Assembly (NCBI GenBank): GCA_027348305.1
Contig: DAIEPS010000138.1
Span: 1-5,380, forward strand
From: Anaerolineaceae bacterium
GTDB taxonomy: Bacteria; Chloroflexota; Anaerolineae; Anaerolineales; Anaerolineaceae
Direction of reading: 5' to 3'
Length of the DNA stretch: 5,380 nt
The notes beneath the pieces were generated by a model, which saw only the letters and a program-made list of their open reading frames with translations, was not told the DNA's origin and did not search any database. Each line of letters starts with the position of its first letter. Position 1 is the stretch's first letter. Below, one piece after another: positions 1 to 5,380 of this stretch. Position numbers and translations under genes: made by a program.

Positions 1-3000
1 ATGGGGGTGTCTTGTTGACCATTCAAGATCGGACGGGAGGCCTCGAAATACCACTGCGAGTTGTTGCCCGGTAATTCAGACTTGCCGATGATGACATCCC
101 ACGCACCGGCGAGTTTGCCGCCGGATGGATTATCAAGGTTCTCGTTTGCCCAGTTTGCAGGCACCATTTCAGGCAGATTCTTAATGAAGAGTTTTGCTTC
201 GTATAGATTACCAAACAGCATCACAGCCGCCAGCGCGAACAAACCGGCTGAGTAAGCCCATTTTCGGGTGGTTTTTTCGATATGGGTTGACGCGGTCCAC
301 GCGGTGAACGGGGAGGCTCCATACATGCTGTTTGAATGGTTCAAACCGGTGACCAGGTTGTAACCGACACAGAAAACACCTATCCCGGCCATGGCATACC
401 AACTGGGTAAGATCAGGTTATAAGCGATCGACGGCATAATGCCGGTCAACTTCGTGGGGATGGCAGCCATGACGTAGCCATAATAGTAATAGTTTATGTA
501 ATGACCCGAGAACCAGGGGTTTTCCGGAGGGAAGTAAACGGCTTTCAATACAGCATTGAAGAAGGCAAAGTCCATAGGTTTTTCGCCGCCCATCCAGGGC
601 TGCCAGAGGTCAGGGTTGTTGATCCTGATGATCAGCATGAATACAAATGCAGCGGCAAAAATGATCTCAACACTCAACAGATACTTCCAGCTAGATTTGA
701 CGTATTGAATAAGATCAGCTTTTCTACGCAAACCGAAGTAAACGCTGAGCGCCGTCAACAAACCGACAGCGAGCAAGATCGACCACCGTGTAAAAGCCAG
801 CAGATTCAAGCTGCTTAATATCCAGGCCACCCAGGCGGTCAACAGCAGCGCGGCCATTCTTGCCAGCGGATATCCGCGGTCGGGCAGGCCTGAGAAAACG
901 GTAAACACAAGTGGAAAGACCAGAATTCCCATGATCAACAAAACGAAATACCAGACGATGGTTCCAAATACCTGACTGGTATTGATCAGCGACAGGCGGT
1001 TGAACATGGCGGACCATGTGCCGCCAATTTTCTGCGCGGCAAGTTTGAACTGCGGAAGCATCATGGCAGTGGGAGCCTTGGTGTAAGACATGGGGGATTG
1101 GAATAGAACATTATCCAGGTTAACACTATTCAACACTGCTTTAACATGCTCGATCGAAAAGCCAGCGGTTTTCTTGAAGATAAATACCTTGGGGTGGTCG
1201 TAAACAGTGAAGGATTCATCCGCGGATTGGTCGTTGAGTTGGAAGGGTCCGATGGTTGGATTGTTGACAAAGGTGGCCACAAGTTCGAAACCGAGCGGGC
1301 TGATGAAACCGGAATTCAAACCGTAGGCCTTGTTTTCCAATGCGTCGCTGATGCAGCCGGAACAATCAAACAGCTCCTGGTAATACCTGGTGGTCAAGGG
1401 ATAACGATTTGGCAGGCGCGGCATGGCGTCATAACTGCGGTTGGAAGGAATAACGAGATAATCGCTTCTGTTCAAGATATCGATCATCTTTTCGCGCTTT
1501 TCGGGGGTATCTGGTTCATAGGTCTCGAGGTTGAGAGGAGTGTAGATGCCTCCAAGCGGATCAAGGTATTTAACCGCCAGGGGCAGGGCATCATCCCAGG
1601 TGGTTTCAAGCGCATAAGGTTCGCCGAATAATCGAATAGGTCCCCCTGCTGCAATTTCGTAGCGCACCTGATAAACGCTGCCTCCAGAGACATCCACTTT
1701 GGGCAGGTTAAATTTGGGTGCCAAGCTTTTGCCGGGCTGATCGAAGATCAAAGTCTGGTAGGCAAAGCTTAATGGGTTATTCTCATCACCGTCTTTTAGT
1801 AAACTGACTTTTAAGATGGTTTGTGTGGGATTAAAAGTTTGCTCGAAATGATTGATGATCAAATGGTTTACTGGCACATCTGCAAGCGGAATGATCTTGA
1901 GTTTTCCTTCAGCGGGGGTTACGGCAGCATTATTGACTGCTTCCCAAACCAGGGGAATTTTCGTGTTTTCATCTTCATCTTTTTGCAGAGAGACGTCTGA
2001 CAAAGAATAGGAACTGCTGTTGGTCACCCTGTAGATGAAATAATAGGTTGTGTCTTTGGTTAAGGTGATCTCACCAAACGGGATGTTGAGCGCTGTGGAG
2101 GTATCGTAATCCGCGACAGGCAGACGACCTTCAGTGACAATATCATCCCCATTTTCCTGTTTGGCAATCCTGAAGTAGATGTTGACCCCCACCTGTTGAA
2201 TATCCGTGGAGGTTACCGTGCTGACTGTGCCACTTTCGGCCACGTGGATATCAATTTCAGGGGAATCCCCCGGCTCAACCGTCCAGCGGTTGATGATGGT
2301 TACCGGATAGCTTTCTTGCCCGTTGGCAGTATCCACTTTTAGATTGAGCGGCCCCTGGATGTGATCAACGATCCAGTTGGAGGCAGCGATACGCGTCATG
2401 GTTTGAGTGTATATTTTTGAAAACCCGAAAGCATATGCATAGGTGTAGAGCAGCACGATGCCAATGAGCACAAACGCAGAAAGGCCTTTCCAGATCGGAC
2501 GCAGCCCCGAGAAGGGTTGGCGTACCTGGAACTTGTATTCAGCGAGCGCCTGTCTGCTTTCTCTGGTTTTCTCCCAAATCTGCATGAGCGCCCAGGCGGC
2601 GAACATGATGATGAACGGGTAAATGATCAAGAAGTAACGCATGTAGCGCCAAAACTGCATATTCTGCCAGACGAAATAAACCAGGATCCAGGTGAACGGC
2701 AAAATATGGCTGCGCCATTCGCCCTTCCACATGCGCAGTGCGGACCAGGCCCAGCCTGCCCAGCCGGCGATCCCCAGCGGGATGCCCATGCCCCAAACCA
2801 CCATGTTCACCCAGGCGTAGGAAATCGGTCTATTCGTCCAGTGATGGTTGGGAGGCCATTCTGAGAACCCTGCGACCTGGTTGGTGACTTCCTTAATGGT
2901 GTCGATCCATCTCTGGTTGATCCCCAGGCCAAAAAAGCCGGGACCCATAAAAGCGTAAGGCTGAAAGACCCTGAAACCAATGAACATAGTAACGGCTGCC

Positions 3001-4109
3001 AACAAAAGACCTGCCAGCAAGATCAGCATCTGGTTGCCAAACCCACTTTGCTTGCGTACGGTCATAAAATGGATGAAGGCGGCCACTGCGATGATGCCAA
3101 AGACCGGCAGCGCGTTGACTTTGCAGGCGCCGGCCATGCCGACGACCAGACCAAACAGCCCAAAATAAACCAATTTTTGCCAGTCCAGCCTGAATTTGGG
3201 GTTGGTTATTTGTAGCGCATTGAGTGCCAGGTAGATGGCTAAAACGACAAAAACGGTGCAAAACGAGTCCACGGTAAAAAAGTGGGACATTTGGATCGGG
3301 AAAACCGCAGCAGCGTAAAGCCCGGCGGCAAGTACCCCCGTCTTTTTGTTATAGAGCTTTTTCGCCAACAAATAGATCATCCATAGGGCGAGCATATCAA
3401 AAACGGCAGAGATCACCCTGCCCACCAGGACAATTTGATCGTAGGAGGTCTTATGGAGAATTTCAGCCACAATGCGCGTGGTGAAAAGCGGGAGCATGCC
3501 ATAAGTGTATGATCCATGATTGACCGGGTTCATCACACTGTTGGCAGTATCGAAGTATTCCTTCAGGCTGGATACCGAATGGATATCGTTGGCTACTGTG
3601 GTGATATAACGCTCATCCGGATGCTGGTGTTTATTCAGGTCCCAGTTTGTGCCGTTAAATCTGAAGAATCCCGCGATGAGGATGATGAAGAAGAGCAGCA
3701 GGTTCAAGTTAGTATTGACTGAATCTTTAATTTTTACTGGTTTGGGGGTGGCCGGCACTTTGTTTTTTTCGATCGCATCCCTGGATGGAGTAAGGTCAGT
3801 ATCTGCAAAAGCAGTTTCTTCAACAGCAGGTTCATCAATGGCAGGTTCTGCAATGATTGTTTCAGGTTCTGCGGTGTGTGGAATAACTTCAACGGCTGGG
3901 GCTGGCTGCCCTGATTCGATTTTGATCAAAGCCTGGATGCGTTCGAGTGTGGCAGGGTCAATGCCCCAGACCTGGTTCAATTGGTCAATGGTTTGATATG
4001 GACGGAAGGCGATGATCCGTTTTGCCAGGCGGAGGCTGATCTTTAACTCTGAAACCATGAGCTCTTCATCAGCGGTATTGATATCGATCAGTGGGTGCTT
4101 TGTTTTCAT
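1..4109 (-). CDS. Giant membrane glycosyltransferase-like protein: HhH + GT39/PMT + soluble domain + DUF2298 (partial, C-terminus outside window)
   Basis: Seen: one open frame of 1369 codons with no stop or frameshift. The ATG at 4109-4107 follows a GGAGG box by 7 nt, so it is preferred over Met18. Residues 6-65 are a ComEA-like HhH. Residues 66-130 are an acidic/Pro linker, then Lys-rich. About 11 hydrophobic segments lie in 135-562, with RFNGTNWD (150-157) and HPDER (163-167) in the first loop. Residues 570-1043 lack membrane segments. From 1046 hydrophobic segments resume, with NPDLWQPWMGGEKPMDF (1165-1181) and YYYYG (1207-1211). Known: the loop-1 acidic motif is typical of GT39/PMT GT-C enzymes, which use polyprenyl-phosphate sugars on the outer membrane face. 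YYYxG defines DUF2298 (Chlor_Arch_YYY), whose substrate is unknown. Inferred: a dual-module enzyme for surface glycan or glycoprotein assembly. DUF2298 proteins usually run several hundred residues beyond this point, so much of that module is probably missing. The family call is firm; the substrate is not. Confidence 0.9.
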   Translation of the reverse strand, partial: MKTKHPLIDINTADEELMVSELKISLRLAKRIIAFRPYQTIDQLNQVWGIDPATLERIQALIKIESGQPAPAVEVIPHTAEPETIIAEPAIDEPAVEETAFADTDLTPSRDAIEKNKVPATPKPVKIKDSVNTNLNLLLFFIILIAGFFRFNGTNWDLNKHQHPDERYITTVANDIHSVSSLKEYFDTANSVMNPVNHGSYTYGMLPLFTTRIVAEILHKTSYDQIVLVGRVISAVFDMLALWMIYLLAKKLYNKKTGVLAAGLYAAAVFPIQMSHFFTVDSFCTVFVVLAIYLALNALQITNPKFRLDWQKLVYFGLFGLVVGMAGACKVNALPVFGIIAVAAFIHFMTVRKQSGFGNQMLILLAGLLLAAVTMFIGFRVFQPYAFMGPGFFGLGINQRWIDTIKEVTNQVAGFSEWPPNHHWTNRPISYAWVNMVVWGMGIPLGIAGWAGWAWSALRMWKGEWRSHILPFTWILVYFVWQNMQFWRYMRYFLIIYPFIIMFAAWALMQIWEKTRESRQALAEYKFQVRQPFSGLRPIWKGLSAFVLIGIVLLYTYAYAFGFSKIYTQTMTRIAASNWIVDHIQGPLNLKVDTANGQESYPVTIINRWTVEPGDSPEIDIHVAESGTVSTVTSTDIQQVGVNIYFRIAKQENGDDIVTEGRLPVADYDTSTALNIPFGEITLTKDTTYYFIYRVTNSSSYSLSDVSLQKDEDENTKIPLVWEAVNNAAVTPAEGKLKIIPLADVPVNHLIINHFEQTFNPTQTILKVSLLKDGDENNPLSFAYQTLIFDQPGKSLAPKFNLPKVDVSGGSVYQVRYEIAAGGPIRLFGEPYALETTWDDALPLAVKYLDPLGGIYTPLNLETYEPDTPEKREKMIDILNRSDYLVIPSNRSYDAMPRLPNRYPLTTRYYQELFDCSGCISDALENKAYGLNSGFISPLGFELVATFVNNPTIGPFQLNDQSADESFTVYDHPKVFIFKKTAGFSIEHVKAVLNSVNLDNVLFQSPMSYTKAPTAMMLPQFKLAAQKIGGTWSAMFNRLSLINTSQVFGTIVWYFVLLIMGILVFPLVFTVFSGLPDRGYPLARMAALLLTAWVAWILSSLNLLAFTRWSILLAVGLLTALSVYFGLRRKADLIQYVKSSWKYLLSVEIIFAAAFVFMLIIRINNPDLWQPWMGGEKPMDFAFFNAVLKAVYFPPENPWFSGHYINYYYYGYVMAAIPTKLTGIMPSIAYNLILPSWYAMAGIGVFCVGYNLVTGLNHSNSMYGASPFTAWTASTHIEKTTRKWAYSAGLFALAAVMLFGNLYEAKLFIKNLPEMVPANWANENLDNPSGGKLAGAWDVIIGKSELPGNNSQWYFEASRPILNGQQDTP
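3..974 (-). other. DUF2298 (Chlor_Arch_YYY) membrane module, residues 1046-1369, partial
   Basis: Hydrophobic segments near 1046-1073, 1083-1104, 1107-1126 and 1143-1162 lead to NPDLWQPWMGGEKPMDF (1165-1181). Next come FFNAVLKAVYFPPENPWFSG (1183-1202) and the N-YYYYG signature (1206-1211, DNA 477-494). Two further hydrophobic segments follow near 1235-1255 and 1285-1300. The acidic, aromatic loop before YYYYG is the hallmark of the family. E1176 and D1180 sit where the catalytic first-loop acid lies in GT-C enzymes, so a second GT-C active site is plausible but unproven. The frame is still open at base 1, so the module is truncated by the window edge. Confidence 0.85.
981..2402 (-). other. 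Large soluble, probably extracytoplasmic segment, residues 570-1043
   Basis: No membrane-length hydrophobic stretch is seen in about 470 residues. The first half (about 585-830) is rich in alternating beta-type sequence with many Val, Ile and Thr, and suggests beta-sandwich folds; no family is recognised. The second half (about 837-980) carries SDYLVIPSNRSYDAMPRLP (882-900), RYPLTTRYYQELF (902-914) and FTVYDHPKVFIFKK (967-980). From memory this pattern recurs in soluble regions of Chloroflexi and archaeal proteins of the same kind; this was not checked. A CxxC pair (C916, C919) lies between them. Because it follows a membrane block of GT-C type, it is likely to face outside and might bind the acceptor or glycan. 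Confidence 0.6.
2424..3716 (-). other. GT39/PMT-type GT-C membrane module, residues 132-562
   Basis: The first hydrophobic segment (135-151) leads into RFNGTNWD and HPDER. This is the acidic first-loop pattern common to many Chloroflexi glycosyltransferases annotated as family 39 or phospholipid carrier-dependent. D157, D165 and E166 are the candidate catalytic or metal/phosphate-contacting residues. Further hydrophobic stretches fall near 226-248, 258-276, 280-298, 313-330, 334-349, 360-385, 430-452, 467-484, 490-510 and 541-562. Conserved-looking features include F-P-I-Q-M-S-H-F-F-T-V-D-S-F (270-283), which resembles the helix after the second loop in this family. Segment boundaries are estimated by eye. 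Confidence 0.8.
3810..3854 (-). repeat. Tandem 15-bp repeat encoding Glu/Pro/Ala pentapeptides in the linker
   Basis: Residues 86-100 read IAEPA, IDEPA, VEETA: three adjacent five-residue units. At the DNA level, plus-strand 3826-3840 and 3841-3855 are two adjacent 15-bp copies matching at 13 of 15 positions. A further partial copy of the CAGGTTCTGC core lies at 3863-3872. The repeat sits in an acidic, Pro-rich linker (about 66-110) between the HhH domain and the first membrane helix, followed by a Lys/Pro-rich stretch (115-128). This looks like a flexible tether grown by short tandem duplication in multiples of three bases. Confidence 0.7.
3915..4094 (-). other. N-terminal helix-hairpin-helix domain (ComEA-like), residues 6-65
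   Basis: The segment begins with IDINTADEELM (8-18), close to the INiNtA-x-x-x-L opening of ComEA-type HhH repeats. It continues with LAKRIIAFRPY (28-38), a Q-L-x-x-V stretch (43-47) and GIDPATLERI (49-58), which match the second helix and second hairpin. The first hairpin, normally a G-I-G turn, reads KIS (23-25) here, so that turn is degenerate and DNA binding is doubtful. The domain precedes the first membrane helix. Standard GT-C topology puts the N-terminus in the cytoplasm, so this domain would be cytosolic, unlike the exported HhH of ComEA. It may instead mediate protein contacts. Confidence 0.75.
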
Positions 4110-4116
4110 ATAGGTT

Positions 4117-4121
4117 CCTCC
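4117..4121 (-). promoter_or_regulatory. Ribosome binding site of the minus-strand gene
   Basis: The minus strand reads GGAGGAA, a strong Shine-Dalgarno match, with 7 nt between GGAGG and the ATG at 4109. This fixes the start of the glycosyltransferase-like gene and places the HhH domain inside the protein. Confidence 0.85.
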
Positions 4122-4197
4122 GCTATTACATGACGATTAATTCCTGGCAAATGCAACCCCCAGGGTTTTCATTTGATTTTTTCTATCGTAATAAATA

Positions 4198-4203
4198 ATT
4201 ATA
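4198..4203 (-). promoter_or_regulatory. Candidate -10 element for the minus-strand gene
   Basis: The minus strand reads TATAAT, a perfect -10 hexamer, inside a run of AT alternation. No good -35 hexamer lies 16-18 bp upstream (GAGCAA is the best there), so the call rests on the -10 alone. A start near 4191 would give a leader of about 80 nt. AT-rich DNA yields such matches by chance. Confidence 0.35.
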
Positions 4204-4260
4204 TATGTTTCCATATCTTTTTGCTCCATATAAGCTCCGATTTCAAGGGTGCGCCTTAAC

Positions 4261-4303
4261 CAAAATTTTGCAAAGCATGCTCAAATCAGAATGGCGGCCG
4301 CCA
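4261..4303. repeat. Cluster of three perfect palindromes
   Basis: CAAAATTTTG (4261-4270), AGCATGCT (4274-4281) and TGGCGGCCGCCA (4292-4303) are each perfectly self-complementary. They fall within 43 bp, immediately upstream of the candidate -10 of the plus-strand gene. The three differ in sequence, so they are not copies of one operator. The 12-bp GC-rich one stands out against the AT-rich spacer and contains a NotI site. They may be operator sites or chance. Confidence 0.45.
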
Positions 4304-4313
4304 AAACCTAGGA

Positions 4314-4319
4314 TACAAT
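4314..4319 (+). promoter_or_regulatory. Candidate -10 element for the plus-strand gene
   Basis: TACAAT matches the -10 consensus at five of six positions and would give a leader of roughly 50 nt. No -35 hexamer is visible at the expected distance. That place is taken by a GC-rich 12-bp palindrome (4292-4303), so a regulator-dependent promoter is possible. An alternative is TTGATT (4173-4178) with TAATTA (4196-4201), 17 bp apart, which would give a longer leader. Confidence 0.3.
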
Positions 4320-4365
4320 ACTCAAGCCTCAAGTATTTGAAGTAATGATTAATTTGGTAATATGC

Positions 4366-4370
4366 AGGAG
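4366..4370 (+). promoter_or_regulatory. Ribosome binding site of the DUF2974 gene
   Basis: AGGAG lies 8 nt before the ATG at 4379, an ideal spacing. It favours this start over the in-frame ATG four codons later. Confidence 0.8.
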
Positions 4371-4378
4371 CAGACAGC

Positions 4379-5380
4379 ATGGGCAAAACAATGGACTATT
4401 TGCAATGGCGGGGGGATCTAAGCTTTTCAAAGGACCCTTTTAATGATGTCGATGCGCTCATTGTATCGTTATTAAGTTACTTACCTTTTAAAGATATTGT
4501 TCCGGGTATTGAATCAAAAGAGGAGATCACTCTCAAAGAGGTAGCGGTCCAGTATTTTTCGCAGCCTCCAAAACCTGACAATAAACCCTCAAATATCAAT
4601 CCAACAGCGAGTTCAACTTTTGATTCTGAATTGGTGGAGTTATTAAAGAGAACTGCTGCCTGTTCCAGATTTGAAAATGTGCGTTTGTCGCGCTACGACG
4701 AAAACACGGATTTCGTCATTGGCAGGCAGTTTGCGGCCTTGACTTTTACCTTGCACAACCTTGAACATTCGAAAGTGGTTGCTTTCAGGGGAACCGACAA
4801 CTCATTGGTAGGTTGGAAAGAAGACTTCGAGCTGGCGTATATGGAACAAATCCCTGCCCAGGAATCCGCCTGCAATTATCTGGAGCGCACCATCGGGATC
4901 TTATCAAGCCAGTTTATCGTTTGTGGTCATTCCAAAGGTGGAAATTTGGCCATGTACGCCGGTTCACACCTCAATGCAGCTCGACAGAGCCGATTAACAA
5001 GGATCATCAATTTTGACGGACCGGGGTTTGACTTTTCCATTGTTAAGAAGGCGTCATTCTCACATTGTGAGCACAAAATATTCAGTTATATTCCTGAGGA
5101 ATCCATGGTCGGGATGCTGCTGGAACCGGTTGGACAGCGGACCGTGGTTTCGAGTTCCGGAAGATTTATGAGCCAGCACAATGCCCTCAATTGGGAAGTA
5201 GAACGATCGAAGTTTATCCATGGAAAACTGTCTGGTAATGCCAAACTACTGGAGAAGACACTTAAAACCTGGCTGACCGATATTTCATTAGCAGAACGCG
5301 CCATGTTTCTTGAAGCACTCTTTGATATTTTGGGCGCCTCAGAAGGAACAGCCTTAAGGTTCGATCCACAAGAGAATTTA
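4379..5380 (+). CDS. DUF2974 (Mbeg1-like) alpha/beta-hydrolase, partial (C-terminus outside window)
   Basis: Seen: 334 codons with no stop before the edge. The N-terminus carries WRGDLSF (10-16) and DPFNDVDALI (19-28), the hallmark opening of DUF2974 proteins. RF (97-98), QFAALT (117-122), FRGTD (136-140) and GWKEDF (145-150) follow in the family order. GHSKGG (183-188) is the nucleophile elbow, with Ser185 as the likely nucleophile. FDGPGFD (212-218) offers Asp213, and His267 in S-Q-H-N is a candidate triad histidine. No signal peptide or membrane segment is visible, so the protein is probably cytoplasmic. Residues 62-80 form a Pro/Asn-rich loop that may be lineage-specific. Known: the family has the lipase-type alpha/beta-hydrolase fold; its substrates are largely undefined. 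Inferred: an esterase or lipase-like enzyme. Family members are usually about 350-400 residues, so only a short tail should be missing. The gene is divergent from the glycosyltransferase and has its own ribosome binding site; no functional link is evident. Confidence 0.88.
   Translation, partial: MGKTMDYLQWRGDLSFSKDPFNDVDALIVSLLSYLPFKDIVPGIESKEEITLKEVAVQYFSQPPKPDNKPSNINPTASSTFDSELVELLKRTAACSRFENVRLSRYDENTDFVIGRQFAALTFTLHNLEHSKVVAFRGTDNSLVGWKEDFELAYMEQIPAQESACNYLERTIGILSSQFIVCGHSKGGNLAMYAGSHLNAARQSRLTRIINFDGPGFDFSIVKKASFSHCEHKIFSYIPEESMVGMLLEPVGQRTVVSSSGRFMSQHNALNWEVERSKFIHGKLSGNAKLLEKTLKTWLTDISLAERAMFLEALFDILGASEGTALRFDPQENL

Larger units (their letters stand above)
4110..4378. other. Divergent intergenic spacer
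   Basis: This stretch of 269 bp separates the two divergent starts. It is clearly more AT-rich than the flanking genes, especially 4171-4215. It contains the ribosome binding sites and candidate promoter elements of both genes and a group of palindromes at 4261-4303. No credible small gene, tRNA or known riboswitch was recognised in it. Confidence 0.85.

Noticed and set aside
501..818. Open frame of 105 codons on the plus strand
   Set aside because: It is antisense to the DUF2298 module, with composition that does not resemble a real protein and no supporting start signal.
1146..1631. Open frame of 161 codons on the plus strand
   Set aside because: It lies wholly antisense to the soluble domain of the glycosyltransferase-like gene, has no recognisable domain, and lacks a convincing ribosome binding site. 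The minus-strand frame has clear family motifs.
2517..2864. Overlapping open frames on both strands (115 and 85 codons)
   Set aside because: They are shadows of the GT39 membrane segment, which is continuous in the main frame.
2893..3261. Open frame of 122 codons on the minus strand
   Set aside because: It is an alternative frame within the GT39 module; the true frame there encodes continuous membrane helices and has no frameshift.
1..4109. Possible split of the long minus-strand frame into separate glycosyltransferase and DUF2298 genes
   Set aside because: The translation was followed through all 1369 codons without a stop, and the domain junction (residues 980-1046) shows no internal start with a convincing ribosome binding site.
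4143..4164. CCTGG/CCAGG inverted repeat in the leader of the minus-strand gene
   Set aside because: The stem is only 5 bp with a 12-nt loop and no T-tract, so it is too weak for a terminator or a riboswitch call.
4321..4337. CTCAAG direct repeat followed by TTGA, resembling an operator
   Set aside because: The units are six bases long and the inverted arms only four; this is expected by chance in such DNA.
4362..4421. Possible 19-codon upstream frame overlapping the start of the hydrolase gene
   Set aside because: It starts at an ATG just before the AGGAG box and has no ribosome binding site of its own, so translation is unlikely.

Overview
The window holds parts of two divergent protein-coding genes that meet at an AT-rich spacer of about 270 bp, and both genes run off the window edges. 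No RNA gene, insertion sequence, CRISPR array or terminator was seen. The domain content points to the Chloroflexota, probably an Anaerolineae-like bacterium. The basis is a GT39-type membrane glycosyltransferase joined to a DUF2298 (Chlor_Arch_YYY) module, a family known mainly from Chloroflexi and Archaea. This is inference from family distribution; there is no rRNA or marker gene in the window.

Positions 1-4109 (minus strand) are one uninterrupted reading frame of 1369 codons, still open at the left edge. Read from its start, the protein has four parts. First comes a short cytoplasmic helix-hairpin-helix (HhH) domain related to ComEA and an acidic Glu/Pro/Ala linker. Next is a GT39/PMT-type membrane module carrying an HPDER motif. 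Then comes a soluble segment of about 470 residues, predicted to face outside. Last is the start of a DUF2298 membrane module with its YYYYG signature. It looks like two GT-C-like membrane modules fused in one chain. The likely role is transfer of a lipid-linked sugar to a cell-surface acceptor, but donor and acceptor cannot be read from the sequence.

Positions 4110-4378 are the divergent intergenic region. It holds good ribosome binding sites for both genes, plausible -10 elements for both directions, and three perfect palindromes clustered upstream of the plus-strand gene.

Positions 4379-5380 (plus strand) are the first 334 codons of a DUF2974 (Mbeg1-like) alpha/beta-hydrolase with a GHSKGG nucleophile elbow, open at the right edge. 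Nothing ties the two genes into one pathway beyond the shared spacer. The most notable item is the multi-domain architecture of the minus-strand protein, particularly the HhH domain on a membrane glycosyltransferase.
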